Assembly: GCA_014529385.2 (NCBI GenBank)
Contig: CM043943.1
Coordinates: 150,569,092-150,633,091 of the forward strand
Origin: Adiantum capillus-veneris
Lineage: Eukaryota; Streptophyta; Polypodiopsida; Polypodiales; Pteridaceae
Direction: 5' to 3'
Length of the DNA: 64,000 nucleotides
Positions 33,010 to 47,045 of this stretch are shown here, piece after piece (the stretch's first letter is position 1; each line of letters opens with the position of its first letter). The position numbers were made by a program, and so were the translations under genes. The notes under the pieces are model-generated. The model was not told the DNA's origin and did no database searches. It saw nothing but the letters and a program-made list of their open reading frames with translations.

Positions 33010-33255
33010 GCACAAACCTAGGCATCATATAGTGTAACCATCAACCCTAAAAGGCATAGTAGGAAGGGTAAATCAAGTACAGTTCCCACAGAAGGAAAGT
33101 AATCATAGAGAGTTAATGCAATCAATATCTAAGTAATAGGCAGAGCATTTTACCAAAAATTAATCCTGCTAGCAAACCTAAGGTATGAGTAACCTGCCAT
33201 ATAGCACACTAAATACACATGGCAATTCCCTAAACAATCAAGTCTAGGTAAGCCA
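31477..33255. other. No gene recognised
   Basis: AT-rich decayed DNA with an uninterrupted (GT)n tract at 32956-33007. The part near 32300-32600 belongs to the repeat shared with 36.7-36.9 kb. Confidence 0.5.
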
Positions 33256-33358
33256 TCAGGCACTTGGGTCAGTCTTAACAGAAACCTGGCATTGACAGGA
33301 GCAAATCAAGTTTGTGTGTGTGTAAAGGATGAGGTAATCAAAGCATCGTACATTGACT

Positions 33359-35280
<1,922 letters not shown>

Positions 35281-37727
35281 ACATAATTGAACATTAACAA
35301 TCAAAAGACAACTAGTTCTAGAGAAAAAGCAATGACAAGTACAGAAACAACTCAATTTTAGTATAAACTGATATCAGAAGTACTTCCCCAGCAATAGCAG
35401 TAAGTGTAATCATGTACAGACATTTTCTTTAAGCCAAAAAATTCCAAGAAAAGATGGAGTCCTCACCTACATCCATCCAAACAAGACAACACATATTCTC
35501 TCCTTGGATATGTTTAACAGGTATCAATGGACTATATCAGTTGTTATCCATGTCCAGTTTACAACTTTTCAACTTAAAACCAATGTCCAGAGTTTTTTTG
35601 GTTGTTCCAAATTAGTTTCTAAGAAATTTTTTAAGCTTGGTTTCTATTTGTTTAGTTGATCTTTTAGACAAAAACTATAACCAAGCAGTTATCAACTTTT
35701 ATTTACTCTAAGCAATTGGATTTTGCCACATTAGTTAGGCATTAACATATTTTTAAGTAAAAAATCTCTTAATTGTGTCTTATCAATCAAAACATCTAGT
35801 TGGTAGAAAAGCTTTAGCCAACTCAACCATGTTTATCTACCTCAAAAATATAAGTTCTCTTAGGCCAACTTGAATCATTTTCTTGTTTTAATACGTCAAA
35901 AACTTACAATCCTTTCTTTAAGTGTATTGTAACATACTTTTGATTGAGGTACCAAAACTCTTTTAAAGAAAACACCAGCTCAGTATCATCTCTTTCAAAG
36001 TTAAAAACGTACAGTAGTTTTTTTAGAAAACCAAAAGCTTATCCAAAAATTTAACCCAATAATTTTTGTGAATCTTCCAGCAGTTTTTGCTACATGAGAC
36101 AGAAAACAAGTTTATCGGCAAATACATTATTGCCCAAGTGGTCACAAACCTTTATACCACGTAGTAATGTGTTAGATACAGAGTTTGGAGGAAAAACAAT
36201 TAGTTTTATTGGAGGTCTTACTAAATACTCGGTATTAAGGCAATGTTCAAGACTGTTAGAGTCCAAACAAAATGAAGAGTATCATACTCAAGTATAGGTA
36301 GATTATTACAGACGCAAGTAATGAACCCAACCAAATTGTCAGAACACCATACCAAGTTGCTTCCCCATCTTAGCACCTTTTACAGACAGGAATCAGCCAA
36401 TAATTTTGATAAATTAGACATAATCAAGCATACCAAGTGTTTAACAGTCAATCTTTCAATGACATTCACTGCTGTCAAACTTAGCCACCCACACAGTGGG
36501 CCTTACCAAGCTAATCCAAAAAGTTTACATACCTGTAAGCAAAGGTGCTTACATCACCTTTAGACCTACACTTACAAAGGAGAGATAACCATAATACCAA
36601 GAGCAATATTCAATAACCAACCTATGTGGGTTGTGCTACAAGCTCCATAATGACACAGTAGAGAATGGAACACACATTCCTCCCTTTTAGTTTATGCAAA
36701 TCAAACACACACAAGGCTAAGTGAGAGGTAGAATGCACCCTCACCTCTTTAAATAGAAGAAGGTTGATCAGAGTAATCATGGTGTGTAGCGAGCAGTATC
36801 CCCCATCATTCCAAGCTTTGAGTAGGCAAGGTTCCATTTTTAGTAGGGAAACAAGAGAAGCCGCCTCTAATGAGGCTCGGTTCTGGAGAACAAAGTTACC
36901 TACGCGCCATCAGCATGACAGGGAAGAGAGAGTGTGTGTGGCACAGTTGTAGCGTGTGAGGCAAGCCTTGTTAATTGCTATCAAATTAATTGCCCACGTT
37001 TTTTGTTTTACTATTATAACTCCTTAGGGGTACCATCCCATGATGGATATTATTCCAGTGTAGCCCAAAAAATAGGCACTATTTCTATAACGATAACTAT
37101 TTAACTATAACATAAGTGGAAATTTATAAAAAAAAGGAAAGCAGTACACGAGTGTTTTTTATAGAGAAAGGAAATATGTGAGAAAAACCTAGGGTGTGAT
37201 TTAGAACATAGTTGTTAGGTAATATATAGAGAAATAAGTACTTGTGTGTGTGTGTGTGAGAGGCAGTGTTTTATGCATCACTACCATTCTATAAGAGTTA
37301 AAACTCCTCTGCAAAGGTTGCAGATAATCCAAACCGGCATGGCAGGCACTGTAGCAGTGCCAAAATGGAATTGCAAAAACAATTTTAAAAAATCCTAAAT
37401 ACTTCACATATTCTTTCAACTTTACATAATACCCAAGGTAGGGCTATCCAATTAAACTTTTCCCTACCCAGTGCAGAAGAACTTGACATTCTCATGGTTT
37501 TTAGTTCAAACTTTGAACCTTTTTTTGTTAATATGCTACAACTTGTGTAGATTTCGAGTGTTCTTAAATGTAAGCATAAAATCTAACCGCGAGATTTTAC
37601 AATTTTAGTCGGTTAAACTACAATGGACCATGGTTTTAAAGAAAACTAAAAAACCAAGGTGTGTGAGGAAGTTACCTAGTAGGTAAGTTAGTGTTTTTAA
37701 CTCCTAAGTACACACCTGTTGGTTGTG
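35281..37727. other. No gene; diverged repeat copy
   Basis: Shares segments with 28.9-32.6 kb (see there). Short (GT)n at about 37242-37258. No coding region supported. Confidence 0.45.
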
Positions 37728-40080
37728 TTATTAAAGCTTGAAACCAAATAAATCATATGATAACGGGTTTTTTCCTTAACTTCATTGAACGGTATTGATT
37801 TGAGGTTTCTTTTTTACACATAGCTTAGTTTGAGACTTGGAGTTGTTATGCTCTTTGCTATGGAAGCCTCAAACCTCCCGTGGAGAGTCTCAACTAGAGA
37901 TGGCATATACGATTTTTTTTAAAAAAAACATTGGCTGAAGCACAAACAAAACTTTGCCCAATTTTTTTCAATTATGTTCAGTGAATTAACAGACTTCGAA
38001 ATGGGAGTTAAAGAATATATGTGATTTGTTGATATAATTTAGTAAACATCTCAAAACATGGTACATTTGTGTATGTGGACTTGGAAAGGTTTGCTCCTAG
38101 TACATATATAATAGTGTCCACATTTGTTTACTAGTGTATAAATGAAATACACATCAAGATGGATATTTTTTATAATAGTACTTTAGTCCTTGATAAAATT
38201 GTTTTTGTCTTACTTAAATCCTTGGATTGGTGGTCCATACATAATAGGGTAGACATATAGTGAATTGGGATATGCTTACTGAATCTTTGGAATCTTTTTT
38301 GAAATACAAACACGGTAATCCCAAAATTTTGTCACGATGGTTATATGAGCCAATAGAGTGCAATGTATTGCTAGTTTTGATGCATGGACTACAATTTTTT
38401 TTGTTAATAATCCATAAACCTCCGTGGAGGGTCCATTTGAGAGATGGCATTAACTGAGTTTTTTAAAATCTCATTGAATTTTGGTTTTTTTGGGTTGATA
38501 AACAATGAATGCCTATTTCATATAGTAAGTAAAGTAGGACAATGTTCTACATTGTGTCTAAAGATTGACATAGTTTTGTTAAATTTATCTCACAAAAATT
38601 AAACATGAATAATATTCTTGGTGGATAACCTAGCAATGGTAAATTTTTATCTTTGCTTCATTGGATGGTACTGGGATTGGTTCTCCTTGACATATATTGC
38701 ATATTGGTATATGTAATACCTATTGTTTGTGTTATTGAAGGTTGAAAGAAAGTAAGTTATATGATATGGGGTTTTTCTTAATTTCATTGAGCAATATTAA
38801 TATTGAGTTTGCTTTTTTGACACATAGCTAAGTTTGAGACTTGGAGTTGTTATGCTCTATGCTATGGAAGCCTGAAACCTCCCATGGAGGGTCTCAAATA
38901 GAGATTGCTTATATGGATTTTTCAAAAGAATTGGATGAAGCACAAACAAGACTTTGACCAAATTTTTTTAGTTTTCTTCTATGTACCTTATAGATTTTGA
39001 AGAATGAACAGACTTTGGAATGTGAGTTAATAGAATATAGGAGATTTTTTTATCTAATTTAATAGACACCTCAAAACATGGTATATTTTTTTATGTGAGC
39101 TTGACAAAGTTTGCTCCTAGTACAAATAAAATAGTGTCCGCATTTGTTTTCTTAGTGTAGTATCAAGACAGATTTCTTTATGATTCTAATTTAGTCCTTG
39201 ATAAAATCAGGTTTTCGTCTTACTTAAATCCTTGGATCGGTGGTCCATACATAGTGGGTAGACATATAGTGAATTGGGATACGCTTACTAAATCTTTGCA
39301 ATCCTTTTTGAAATTGCAAACACGACAATATTAGAATTTTTTCAAGATGGATATACGAGCCATTAGAGTGCAATGTATTGCTACTTTGAAATACGGGTTT
39401 TTTTTGTTAATAAATCCGTAAACTTCCCATGGAGGGTCTTGTTGAGAGATGGAATTAATTGAGTTTTTGAAAAATTCATCGACTTACAAAAGAGATGCTA
39501 CAAAATTTTGGGCAAGTTTTCTTTATTCATCTTTAACCTAAAAATATATAGATGTTTGTATCAAACTTGGTAATAGACACTAGCATATTTTCTTTGGGGA
39601 AACTTAGTGAATATTGGATGTATAGGACTCTTCAAGCAGAGTTTATCCTTAGATATGTTGTAAACTAGGTCTACATGTGTGACATGGATAACAACCGGAT
39701 CCAGTGTTGACACATGCAACATGCACAAACATAGCTAGTTCTAACTGAATGATTTTGTATGGATGCAGGTAATAGCTAGATCCTTCTCCTTGTAGGTGTA
39801 GTGAAGGTTCATCCCAAGGGATGGGCGAATATAAAAGATTCTATTTGTAATGGTCAAAGACCAAAGTTTGAATCTAGATGAATATATTGGCTAGGAGATG
39901 CAATTTGGTATACTGACAAAACTGGGACAAGATTTTATGTACAAATTGTGTATACACTTTTATGTTATGTTAGGGTATTGTTATTTAATGTATTATTTAA
40001 TAAAATTGTCTGAGTATGGTTCAGATATGAAGAGATTCTCATACATAAACACACACACTCTATCTCCCTATGGATTAGTT
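37728..40080 (+). repeat. Interspersed repeat R, copy 1, with internal ~1-kb tandem duplication
   Basis: The segment starting near 37728 (TTGAGACTTGGAGTTGTTAT at about 37829) recurs near 38826 with about 1 kb offset. 38490-40080 matches 54253-55600 in the same order. No long frame is present; the orientation is arbitrary. It could be the non-coding body of a non-autonomous element. Confidence 0.75.
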
Positions 40081-41089
40081 TTTTTTTAGCAAATGTAATT
40101 AAATAGCATATTAAATAATAATTCATCTACTTGAATTTCTCTTGACTTCAATCAAATGGTTTTTGCCAAGATATGGGTGTCCCTACCCTAAGAACTGGTA
40201 TGCTTAATGTCATCTATATTTAGTCCTAAATTGATACTCTTATATATCATAACATTTATCAAACAATTTCTATATGGAGTGGGTTTAAGGACTCTAAAAT
40301 GGGAGTACAATTAGAATTACCTATCCCTTGACTAATAAGAGACCTATGATAGTGGGCTACCCTCAATGATGTATGTCAATATGATAAATGATGTCTGTTC
40401 AAATAGAATGAGAGACATGAGATATTTGACCCCTAAGGATAGGGTTAGGCCTTCAACTTATCTTTATTTGGCAAGATTGGAGTATAGTACAATGATTAAC
40501 ATGATGAAAATGCCTTATTATACCTAGAAACATGCAAAACCAGGTACGTCTATTTGCCATATTCTCCTTTAAGAGGAACCCTTTAGTGGTTGATATTCTC
40601 ATATCAAAACCCTTTCCAACCCATGACATATGACTAAAGTATAATCATTGAATTTATTTTTGTAATTAGCATGATTTTTAAATCTTTACAACTTTCAACC
40701 ACAATTTACTGCAATTGGTGGGGGATAGGTTCACCTAGTGGACTATCCTCCACCAAATGGATCTCTCCTCTGGGATGGGTAAGGGCCACACACACACACT
40801 CACATATAATGTGGCATCCCCTTGTCATCCTCTTGTAGATCCTCTTTCCAAGCACTCCCCTTGTGACTTCTCCCTACTCGGTAGCACGATATGTATCTAT
40901 GATGCATACACAATTCCTTTAATTGAGAACATTGGTTATTAGAATAATGAATGGATTGTATGAGTGTGTGCTCACCTATCCAAGGGATAGTTACCCCACA
41001 AGCGGATTAATAACATACACCTACTACATACATTATCTTCTCTCTTTCTCTCCCTTGTCTCATGCATAGGTACTAGCCCTTCTTGGTTG
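40081..41089. other. No gene recognised
   Basis: AT-rich, without a protein-like frame or a repeat match that I could see. Confidence 0.5.
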
Positions 41090-41289
41090 GCTTGCCATGG
41101 AGTATTCCTTGCCCACACCCCTTGGATGGTCCTTTGCAAAACCAAGGTTTCTCATATTCAACAAATATAAGCCAATTCAACTTAAACACTCCCAATTTAA
41201 TTTGATCTCTTTACAAATGTTGCTATGTGAAAACCACGTCGATCATGATTGTTGGTCATGATTTGGGCTTGGCTTCTAGTAGCGTGGTA
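41090..41289 (+). repeat. 3' tail of the 33/52-kb repeat family, copy 3
   Basis: Matches 53210-53422 (CCATGGA(G/T)TATTCCT, GGTTTCTCATATTCAA, TTGATCTCTTT, GTAGCGTGGTATG) and ends, as that copy does, directly at a (CT)n tract. The protein part is absent. Confidence 0.75.
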
Positions 41290-41290
41290 T

Positions 41291-41378
<88 letters not shown>

Positions 41379-41415
41379 ATTGCTAATAGTTTTTGATTAG
41401 TTGAACCATGCCCTC

Positions 41416-41481
<66 letters not shown>
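41291..41481. repeat. Two (CT)n(CA)n tracts separated by a 40-bp repeat
   Basis: (CT)n(CA)n at 41291-41375 and 41414-41481, each followed by AGGTATTGCTAATAG...CATGCCCTCC. The microsatellite plus its flank was duplicated. Confidence 0.95.
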
Positions 41482-41484
<3 letters not shown>

Positions 41485-41519
41485 ATTGCTAATAGGTTTT
41501 GATTAGTTGAACCATGCCC

Positions 41520-41692
41520 TCCTTTCCCCTAAAAAACTATTGCACCTGTATAATGACTGATCACCCCCAGTAATCTGCCTCACTGTACTCCCCGCTACTA
41601 ATCTCCTTTCCCCTAAAAAACTATTGCACATGTATAATGACTGATCATGCCCAGTAATCTGCCTCACTGTACTCCCCGCTACTAATCTCTCT
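41520..41692. repeat. Two-copy ~83-bp tandem repeat
   Basis: Units begin CCTTTCCCCTAAAAAACTAT and end CCCCGCTACTAATCTC; about three differences. Directly left of the copia element at 41730. Confidence 0.85.
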
Positions 41693-41729
41693 TTTGCTCT
41701 CTCACTAAAACCTCCTGCATGCTTACTAT

Positions 41730-42049
41730 TGTTAGGATTTTGGATCGAGCTAGCTAGGGTGGATGAAAGAGAAACATGGTGCAAGTGTGTGAGTGTGTGT
41801 AAGCAAGCTTATCACTCAAGTGAATTAGGTTCCAAGATAGATTAGCTTGGACTCATAAACACGATCGTGAGTATTGACTTAGCGTATCACAAGCTCACCA
41901 TAGACAAGCATGTAGTGCAAAATGAAGTTGTTGTTTATTGATTCAAGAAATGAGCTTTAAGTAGCTCTACAGCCTTGCTCCACAGTATGTGGGATAAATC
42001 CAATCTCCTCTCCTTGACTCACACCTTAGGACAAAGCTCACACTTTACA
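41730..42049 (-). repeat. 3' LTR of copia-like element
   Basis: Starts TGTTAGGATTTTGGATCG on the plus strand. Very close to 44224-44543, with only a few differences by eye, so insertion is fairly recent. Confidence 0.93.
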
Positions 42050-42095
42050 ATCCTCCCCTTGAGGTTTGGACTAAGACAAGATATTGAAGATGCAC

Positions 42096-42260
42096 AATCC
42101 ACACAGGCTAACAAAATCCACACAGGATGGTGATATCCACACAGGAAAATAAAGTCCACAAAGGATGGTGATATCCACACAGGATGGTAAAATCCACACA
42201 AGAACAATCCACAAAGGATGGTGATGTCCACACAGGATGATAAGTTGGTATCCACACAGG
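42096..42260. repeat. ~18-20-bp minisatellite, nine units
   Basis: Units are variants of ATCCACACAGGATGGTGAT, with some shortened. Lies just inside the 3' LTR of the copia-like element, a position where plant LTR elements often generate tandem repeats. Confidence 0.9.
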
Positions 42261-42639
42261 AAAAAGTCCTCCCCTACAAGTAGAGAGTCTACATCTTCAA
42301 AATGGGTCTTCCCAAACACTACCTTCGTCTTCGTCCTTTTTGTCTTCTACTATGTGAGCTGATCCTCTATTAGGTCTCTTGCCTTCGTTGCTTCTACTGT
42401 TGCTTTCAACTGCTTCATGGTCTCACTTCGTATCCTCCCCTCGAACGAGTACTTCTGTCCCCCTTTTTGTGGTACAATCAGGCTTTATTCCATGCGTCAT
42501 AACGACATGAAACAATATGCTAAAATATCCTATGAAAAGGTTTATGAAAAAATTAATGCTCTCTTCCATCTTGGTTATACTCCGAGAGCCCAAGCATGCG
42601 GTGTTTCTCATACACTTTGTCACAAATTCTTCACATGGA

Positions 42640-42770
42640 GGGATTTTTAGCAATTTGGAGACTCTCCATTGCCAATGTCTATCCCATTACAAAAGCACAT
42701 AATGTCATCCATGTAGACAAATATAATTACATACATTGCAAGAAAGTGTTGTGCTTGGCTGCAAGATTCC
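42640..42770 (-). pseudogene. Possible copia reverse transcriptase trace
   Basis: Minus strand reads VIIFVYMDDIM, with YMDD encoded at 42702-42716, close to the Y-x-DD box of copia RT (VYVDDII). The surrounding frame is soon lost. A short chance match cannot be excluded. Confidence 0.35.
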
Positions 42771-43139
42771 AATTTTAATGTCTTCTTAATAAAATGTGAA
42801 GTACCTCTTCACTCGAGGTGAAGTCACCCTTCACAGCCTTGAGTTCTTCTTTGATGATTGGAATTTACCTTCGAAGTTGGCTTTGGATGCTTTTGTGATG
42901 ATTTGAAGATTTTCTTTGAGTGCTTTGGAGAATCTTGATGAAGCCTTTTGAAGTGCGATGAGATCCACCTTTGAATACCTTTTGGAAGGCTTTGAAAGAT
43001 TTAGGGTGCCTTGCTGCAGCTTTGGTGGGAGAGCTTGTGAATACCCTTTTGAGGGGCTCGGAGGTTTTCCTCGGGGTTTTTAATGGTCTGCTTGCGGGAA
43101 TAGGCTCTTAAAAAAAAAACAAAGGCCCTTGGAGGCTTT

Positions 43140-43630
43140 TGAAGGCACTTGCCTTGAGGGCAGGAGCAGCGCGGGAAGGGGGGTTTAAAAGAGGCTTTTG
43201 GAGTGCTCGGCAACAGGTTGTGGGACTGCCCCCTTTAGGAAGAAGGTCTTTCGGGGATTTTGTGGCCGAGAGCAGTGCGGGACCCATTGCTTAGGGTGAG
43301 CTCAAAGCCCTTGAGGCAGCACTGTGGGATGGCCTGCTTAATGGAGCCGAGAGAGCAGCGTGGGAAGCCTTTTGTGGGTCGGTGGGCAGGCGGGAGCCTA
43401 TTTGGCATGCGGGTCAGGCCGGGCAGCGTTCGGGCATGCGCGGGCAACAGGGCAACTCGTCGGGCAAGCGTGGGCAGGCGCGGGCAGGTGGGCAGGAGGT
43501 CGGGTAGGCTCCTTTTGGACAGGCGCGCGTCAAGCGTGAGACTCCCCCCCAGTGGACCTGCCAGGCTGCAAAAAAAAACGAAGTTTGAAATGCGTTTCGG
43601 GTCCGCCCAGGTTGCCAAATTTAGGTAGCC
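43140..43630. other. GC-rich island inside copia-like element
   Basis: GC content and CpG frequency are clearly above the neighbourhood (GCGGGCAGGCGCGGGCAGG-like runs near 43450-43500). Open on both strands for 120-140 codons, but the composition alone explains this. It may be captured host sequence. No recognisable protein. Confidence 0.5.
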
Positions 43631-44209
43631 CGAATTGCGCTTTGGACTTTGCCTCAAATGGCCTTCCTAATTTGAGTTAGCCACCAAGCCCCACAGACTT
43701 GCTTGTTGAATGCTTCCGAAAAATAAGTTGTTAAGCCGATTTGGCAGGCCTTTCCCCCCACACAAACTCACACACACACCTAAATATAGGCAATCTTGAA
43801 GATGGAGTTTGATAAGCTTTTGAGCTCGGATTGCAGGGCTTGAAGGCTCTACGGAGAGCTTGCGTCGAGCACTTCGAGATGAGGTCAATGTTGTTAGGCG
43901 ATTGCAAAGGTGGAGAGATTAATTGGAGGTGCAAACCACTAGAAAATTGACACAAGATTGGCTTACAAATGCAAAAATTGAATGCTAATCTTCTCCCTAA
44001 TCAAGCCTATTTAGCCATGGAGGGTAGTGGCCTCTTGGGTGTGCCAAGGACATGCCCACACACAACTAGATTAAGGCCTAATTAGTGAGATGCAACTAGT
44101 CATGAAGAATTTTAATGAGCCGTGATAATGAAATGCTAATCCATCTAATGGAGATGCTAATGATTAACACACACTAATGCATAATGAAAATCCTAGCTAG
44201 CACACCATA

Positions 44210-44221
44210 GCTTTGATACCA
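44210..44221 (-). other. Copia PBS (initiator Met tRNA type)
   Basis: Minus strand TGGTATCAAAGC, two bases from the LTR end, against the usual TGGTATCAGAGC. Confidence 0.88.
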
Positions 44222-44223
44222 AA

Positions 44224-44543
44224 TGTTAGGATTTTGGATCGAGCTAGTTAGGGTGGATGAAAGAGAAACATGGTGCAAGTGTGTGAGTGTGTGTAAGAAA
44301 GCTTATCACTCAAGTGAATTAGGTTCCAAGATAGATTAGCTTGGACTCATAAACACAATCTTGAGTATTGACTTAGCTTAGCACAAGCTCACCATAGACA
44401 AGCATGTAGTGAAAAATGAAGTTGTTGTTTATTGATTCAAGAAATGAGCTTTAAGTAGCTCTACAGCCTTGCTCCACAGTATGTGGGATAAATCCACTCT
44501 CCTCTCCTTGACTCACACCTTAGGACAAAGCTCACACTTTACA
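44224..44543 (-). repeat. 5' LTR of copia-like element
   Basis: Partner of 41730-42049; followed by the target duplication ACTAT. Confidence 0.93.
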
Positions 44544-44548
44544 ACTAT

Positions 44549-45290
44549 AGTCTTCCTAATGCTTAACTTAACCACACTAAAATGTGAAGATCATGGCAGC
44601 CACATTGCATTTTCTTAGGATCTGAGGAACAAGCGGAAGCAATTATGGAGATTGTTTGGGGGTCTTCCAGACTTTGCATACCTTGACGGCTCCACCTACT
44701 TAACTTTCTATATAAGGAGGTGAGGGTTGCTTTGGGCTCACTTACCTTTGATTTTGCGTTTTGTGTGTGTATGTGAAAGTTAGAGAGCGGGCTTTTTGTC
44801 TAGGTTTCTCTTTCAGTGTACTGGATGTGAATGTGTAGGTATGGTCAATGTTTTGACTTTTATTGTGCACACTCGTTTGCTAATTGCTCTTGCTCTTTAC
44901 TATTTTTGTTTTTTGTGAGTATAAGGCTTTATATATACATTCCTTAAGATCGGAAATCTCAAGGATTAGGGAAAGAAGGGTAAGAGGGAAATAAATCAAT
45001 ATGCTAACGTGAATGAAGACTCCCCCCTTCCTTGGGTAGATCATACTTTAAAAGGATGTCATCACCTTTTTGAACCAGTTATTCCAATTGGTAATAGGTG
45101 AGTTGCAAGGGTGGTAAGGTACTCTCCCATGAATGAACTTGAAATAGTGCATCAGGTAATAATTGAACAATGGGAGGTGTCAAATCTTTTGTAACTTCAT
45201 GGAGGCCGCCTATGGTAGGTGGAGGTTGTGTAGAAGCTTTTACCTCTATGGATGCATTACATGAGGAGCTAGAAGCTTTATTCGTTTTTT
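44549..45290. other. No gene recognised
   Basis: Sequence between the copia-like element and the third Ty3/gypsy element. RT and integrase of the latter should lie here on the minus strand but are absent. Confidence 0.5.
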
Positions 45291-45592
45291 CTATGGTTGA
45301 GTTGAGCCTTTCTCGCTTGGGAACCCATATGAGCTTTGGATCCGGTGTATAGTGTTCTGTGATTTTTCCTTCCCATGATCTTTCATCGACTTTGTCATCA
45401 CAGGGTTTGACTCACATGGTTCAAGTGACAGGTAAGAACACAATCTACGTTTTGGCAGCCATATTTTATCATTTCCTTCATAGTAGCCTTGGGCTTCCAA
45501 TAGTCATTTAGGAATCCAATGCCACGTTTCCTTACATTTCTTGGACGAGTGGGACGTTTCTTACAAGGCTTCTGTTTTTTAGCATCAACCAT
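45291..45592 (-). pseudogene. Protease-RT linker fragment
   Basis: Two overlapping basic frames (one with KKQKPCKKRPTRPRNVRKRG). The position after protease and the composition match the linker at 20292-20796. The element ends here. Confidence 0.4.
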
Positions 45593-45869
45593 GGTCGCTA
45601 AAGAATATTTAGGAATGTCCCACTTTTATGTTTTCTTTGTTATGAGGATGAGTCTTGTTAGAAGCTATATGCATTGCTTCTAGCATATTTAAGGGTACAA
45701 GTGGTGGCATTTCATCCCCCTCAGGTGTTACCTAGGTCGTCCCCCTATTTCCCCAAGTGTCTATGGTTGCCACTGGGTGGACCCAATCCACATTGTCCGA
45801 CTCTTTCATCCCAGGTAGCACATCCATATAAGGAGAGTCTTCCTCAACATTAGTGTCCTCTTTACACGT

Positions 45870-46990
45870 TTAACAATAATGCAATGGGTCCGAGTGAACT
45901 ATGGTGTCAGATCTATGATTGATTATAAACTTGTTTCCTAGAGGATGTGCTCGACCAGTTACAAGATCCACTCGAATGACTGAATCTTGGAACTGCAAGT
46001 AGACATGGTTTTTAGACCAGTCATGCACCATTTTTGCTTCCCTCATGAAAGGACATCCTAAGATCATCTCAGATGCCATAGCGTGTTTGGAGAAATCCGT
46101 AACAATGAAGGTAATTCATATTTTATGTCCAAAGACCTTGATCTTGAGATCTTCTAGCATCCCAATAGGTTTAACAATAGACCCATTGGCCATCTTTACT
46201 ACTATGGTTGTGGTCCCAAGGTGAGGTCTTCCCATAGTTTCCCATCAATTTTTAGTCACAATGCTAACCCCAGTGCCACCATCAAGGATTCCCTTCACAA
46301 TTAATTCCTTGGTAGTGATTGGTATGGTTGCATCAGATTCATTGCCCTCAAAGTATTGTCCCAACTTGTTAACAGGTATTTCTACAATAAGGTTCTCATC
46401 TAGGTTGGGTTGTGGATCTACGTGTTCCTCCTCTATTGGCATATCCCCAGCTCCTTCCATCTATGCAAATTGTGGTAGCCCAAACTTTAGTTCTCCATTG
46501 AGGAAATCTCAAAGAGCTGAGACTAGCTCAGGTCTTTATATAGTTTGGACATGATGGTGGTTCTAACTTCTGAAGACATGGAATCCTTCAATTTGGCAAT
46601 GTTTAACGGCACCTTTTGGGCTTCATCCCCTTGACATGGGGAAGATGGGATCTCCATTTCTTTGATAGGGTCAAGTAGTCCCTCTGTAAACATATTTTCC
46701 ATTAAGTAGTGAGTACACCCACTTTCCCATGACTTTAAGTCATTTTCTTCTTGGATGACACTAGGTATGGCTAAGGGTCTATGGACTTGGTGAGGTTGTT
46801 GTTGTGTAGAGAACACCGTGTCTGTAATGTGGATCTGCCTAGGTGTTGGTTCTAGATCCCTTTGGGTATCTTCTACCAAACTCCTTAATTGCTTGACTCG
46901 CTCGATCTCTTCCTTGTTGGTTATTATCTTATTGGTCATTTTGGTCTCCATGGTTTCACCTGAATCAGAATCCTCTTCAGCATCGTTCAT
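45870..46990 (-). pseudogene. pol (PR): Retropepsin of third element
   Basis: N-terminal acidic region (46990-46523), then, in another frame, VEIPVNKLGQYFEGNESD and KGILDGGTGVSIVTKN (46460-46245; the catalytic DSG reads DGG). A TGA and another stop follow. MASEMILGCPFMREAKMVHDW (46079) is the LLGxPF...DW end of the fold. It aligns with the protease of the 16-24 kb element. Active-site Ser and frame are lost, so it is inactive. Confidence 0.8.
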
Positions 46991-47045
46991 ATATACAAGT
47001 CGTCACCAGTCCCTATGTTGGTCTTTGAATTGGGGTCTAACTTTG

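Larger units (their letters stand above)
41730..44543 (-). mobile_element. Non-autonomous copia-like element, complete
   Basis: Two 320-bp LTRs (41730-42049 and 44224-44543), both TGTTAGGATT...CACTTTACA, are flanked by the direct duplication ACTAT (41725-41729 and 44544-44548). PBS at 44210-44221 and a PPT (minus AAGGGGAGGAT) beside 42049 fix the minus orientation. The 2.2-kb interior has no working gag or pol, only a possible RT trace, a minisatellite and a GC-rich stretch. The type fits large derivatives (LARD-like) that depend on partner proteins. Confidence 0.93.

Noticed and set aside
43235-43657. 140-codon minus and 122-codon plus frames in the GC-rich island
   Set aside because: Open on both strands owing to high GC content; no domain, so not called as a gene.
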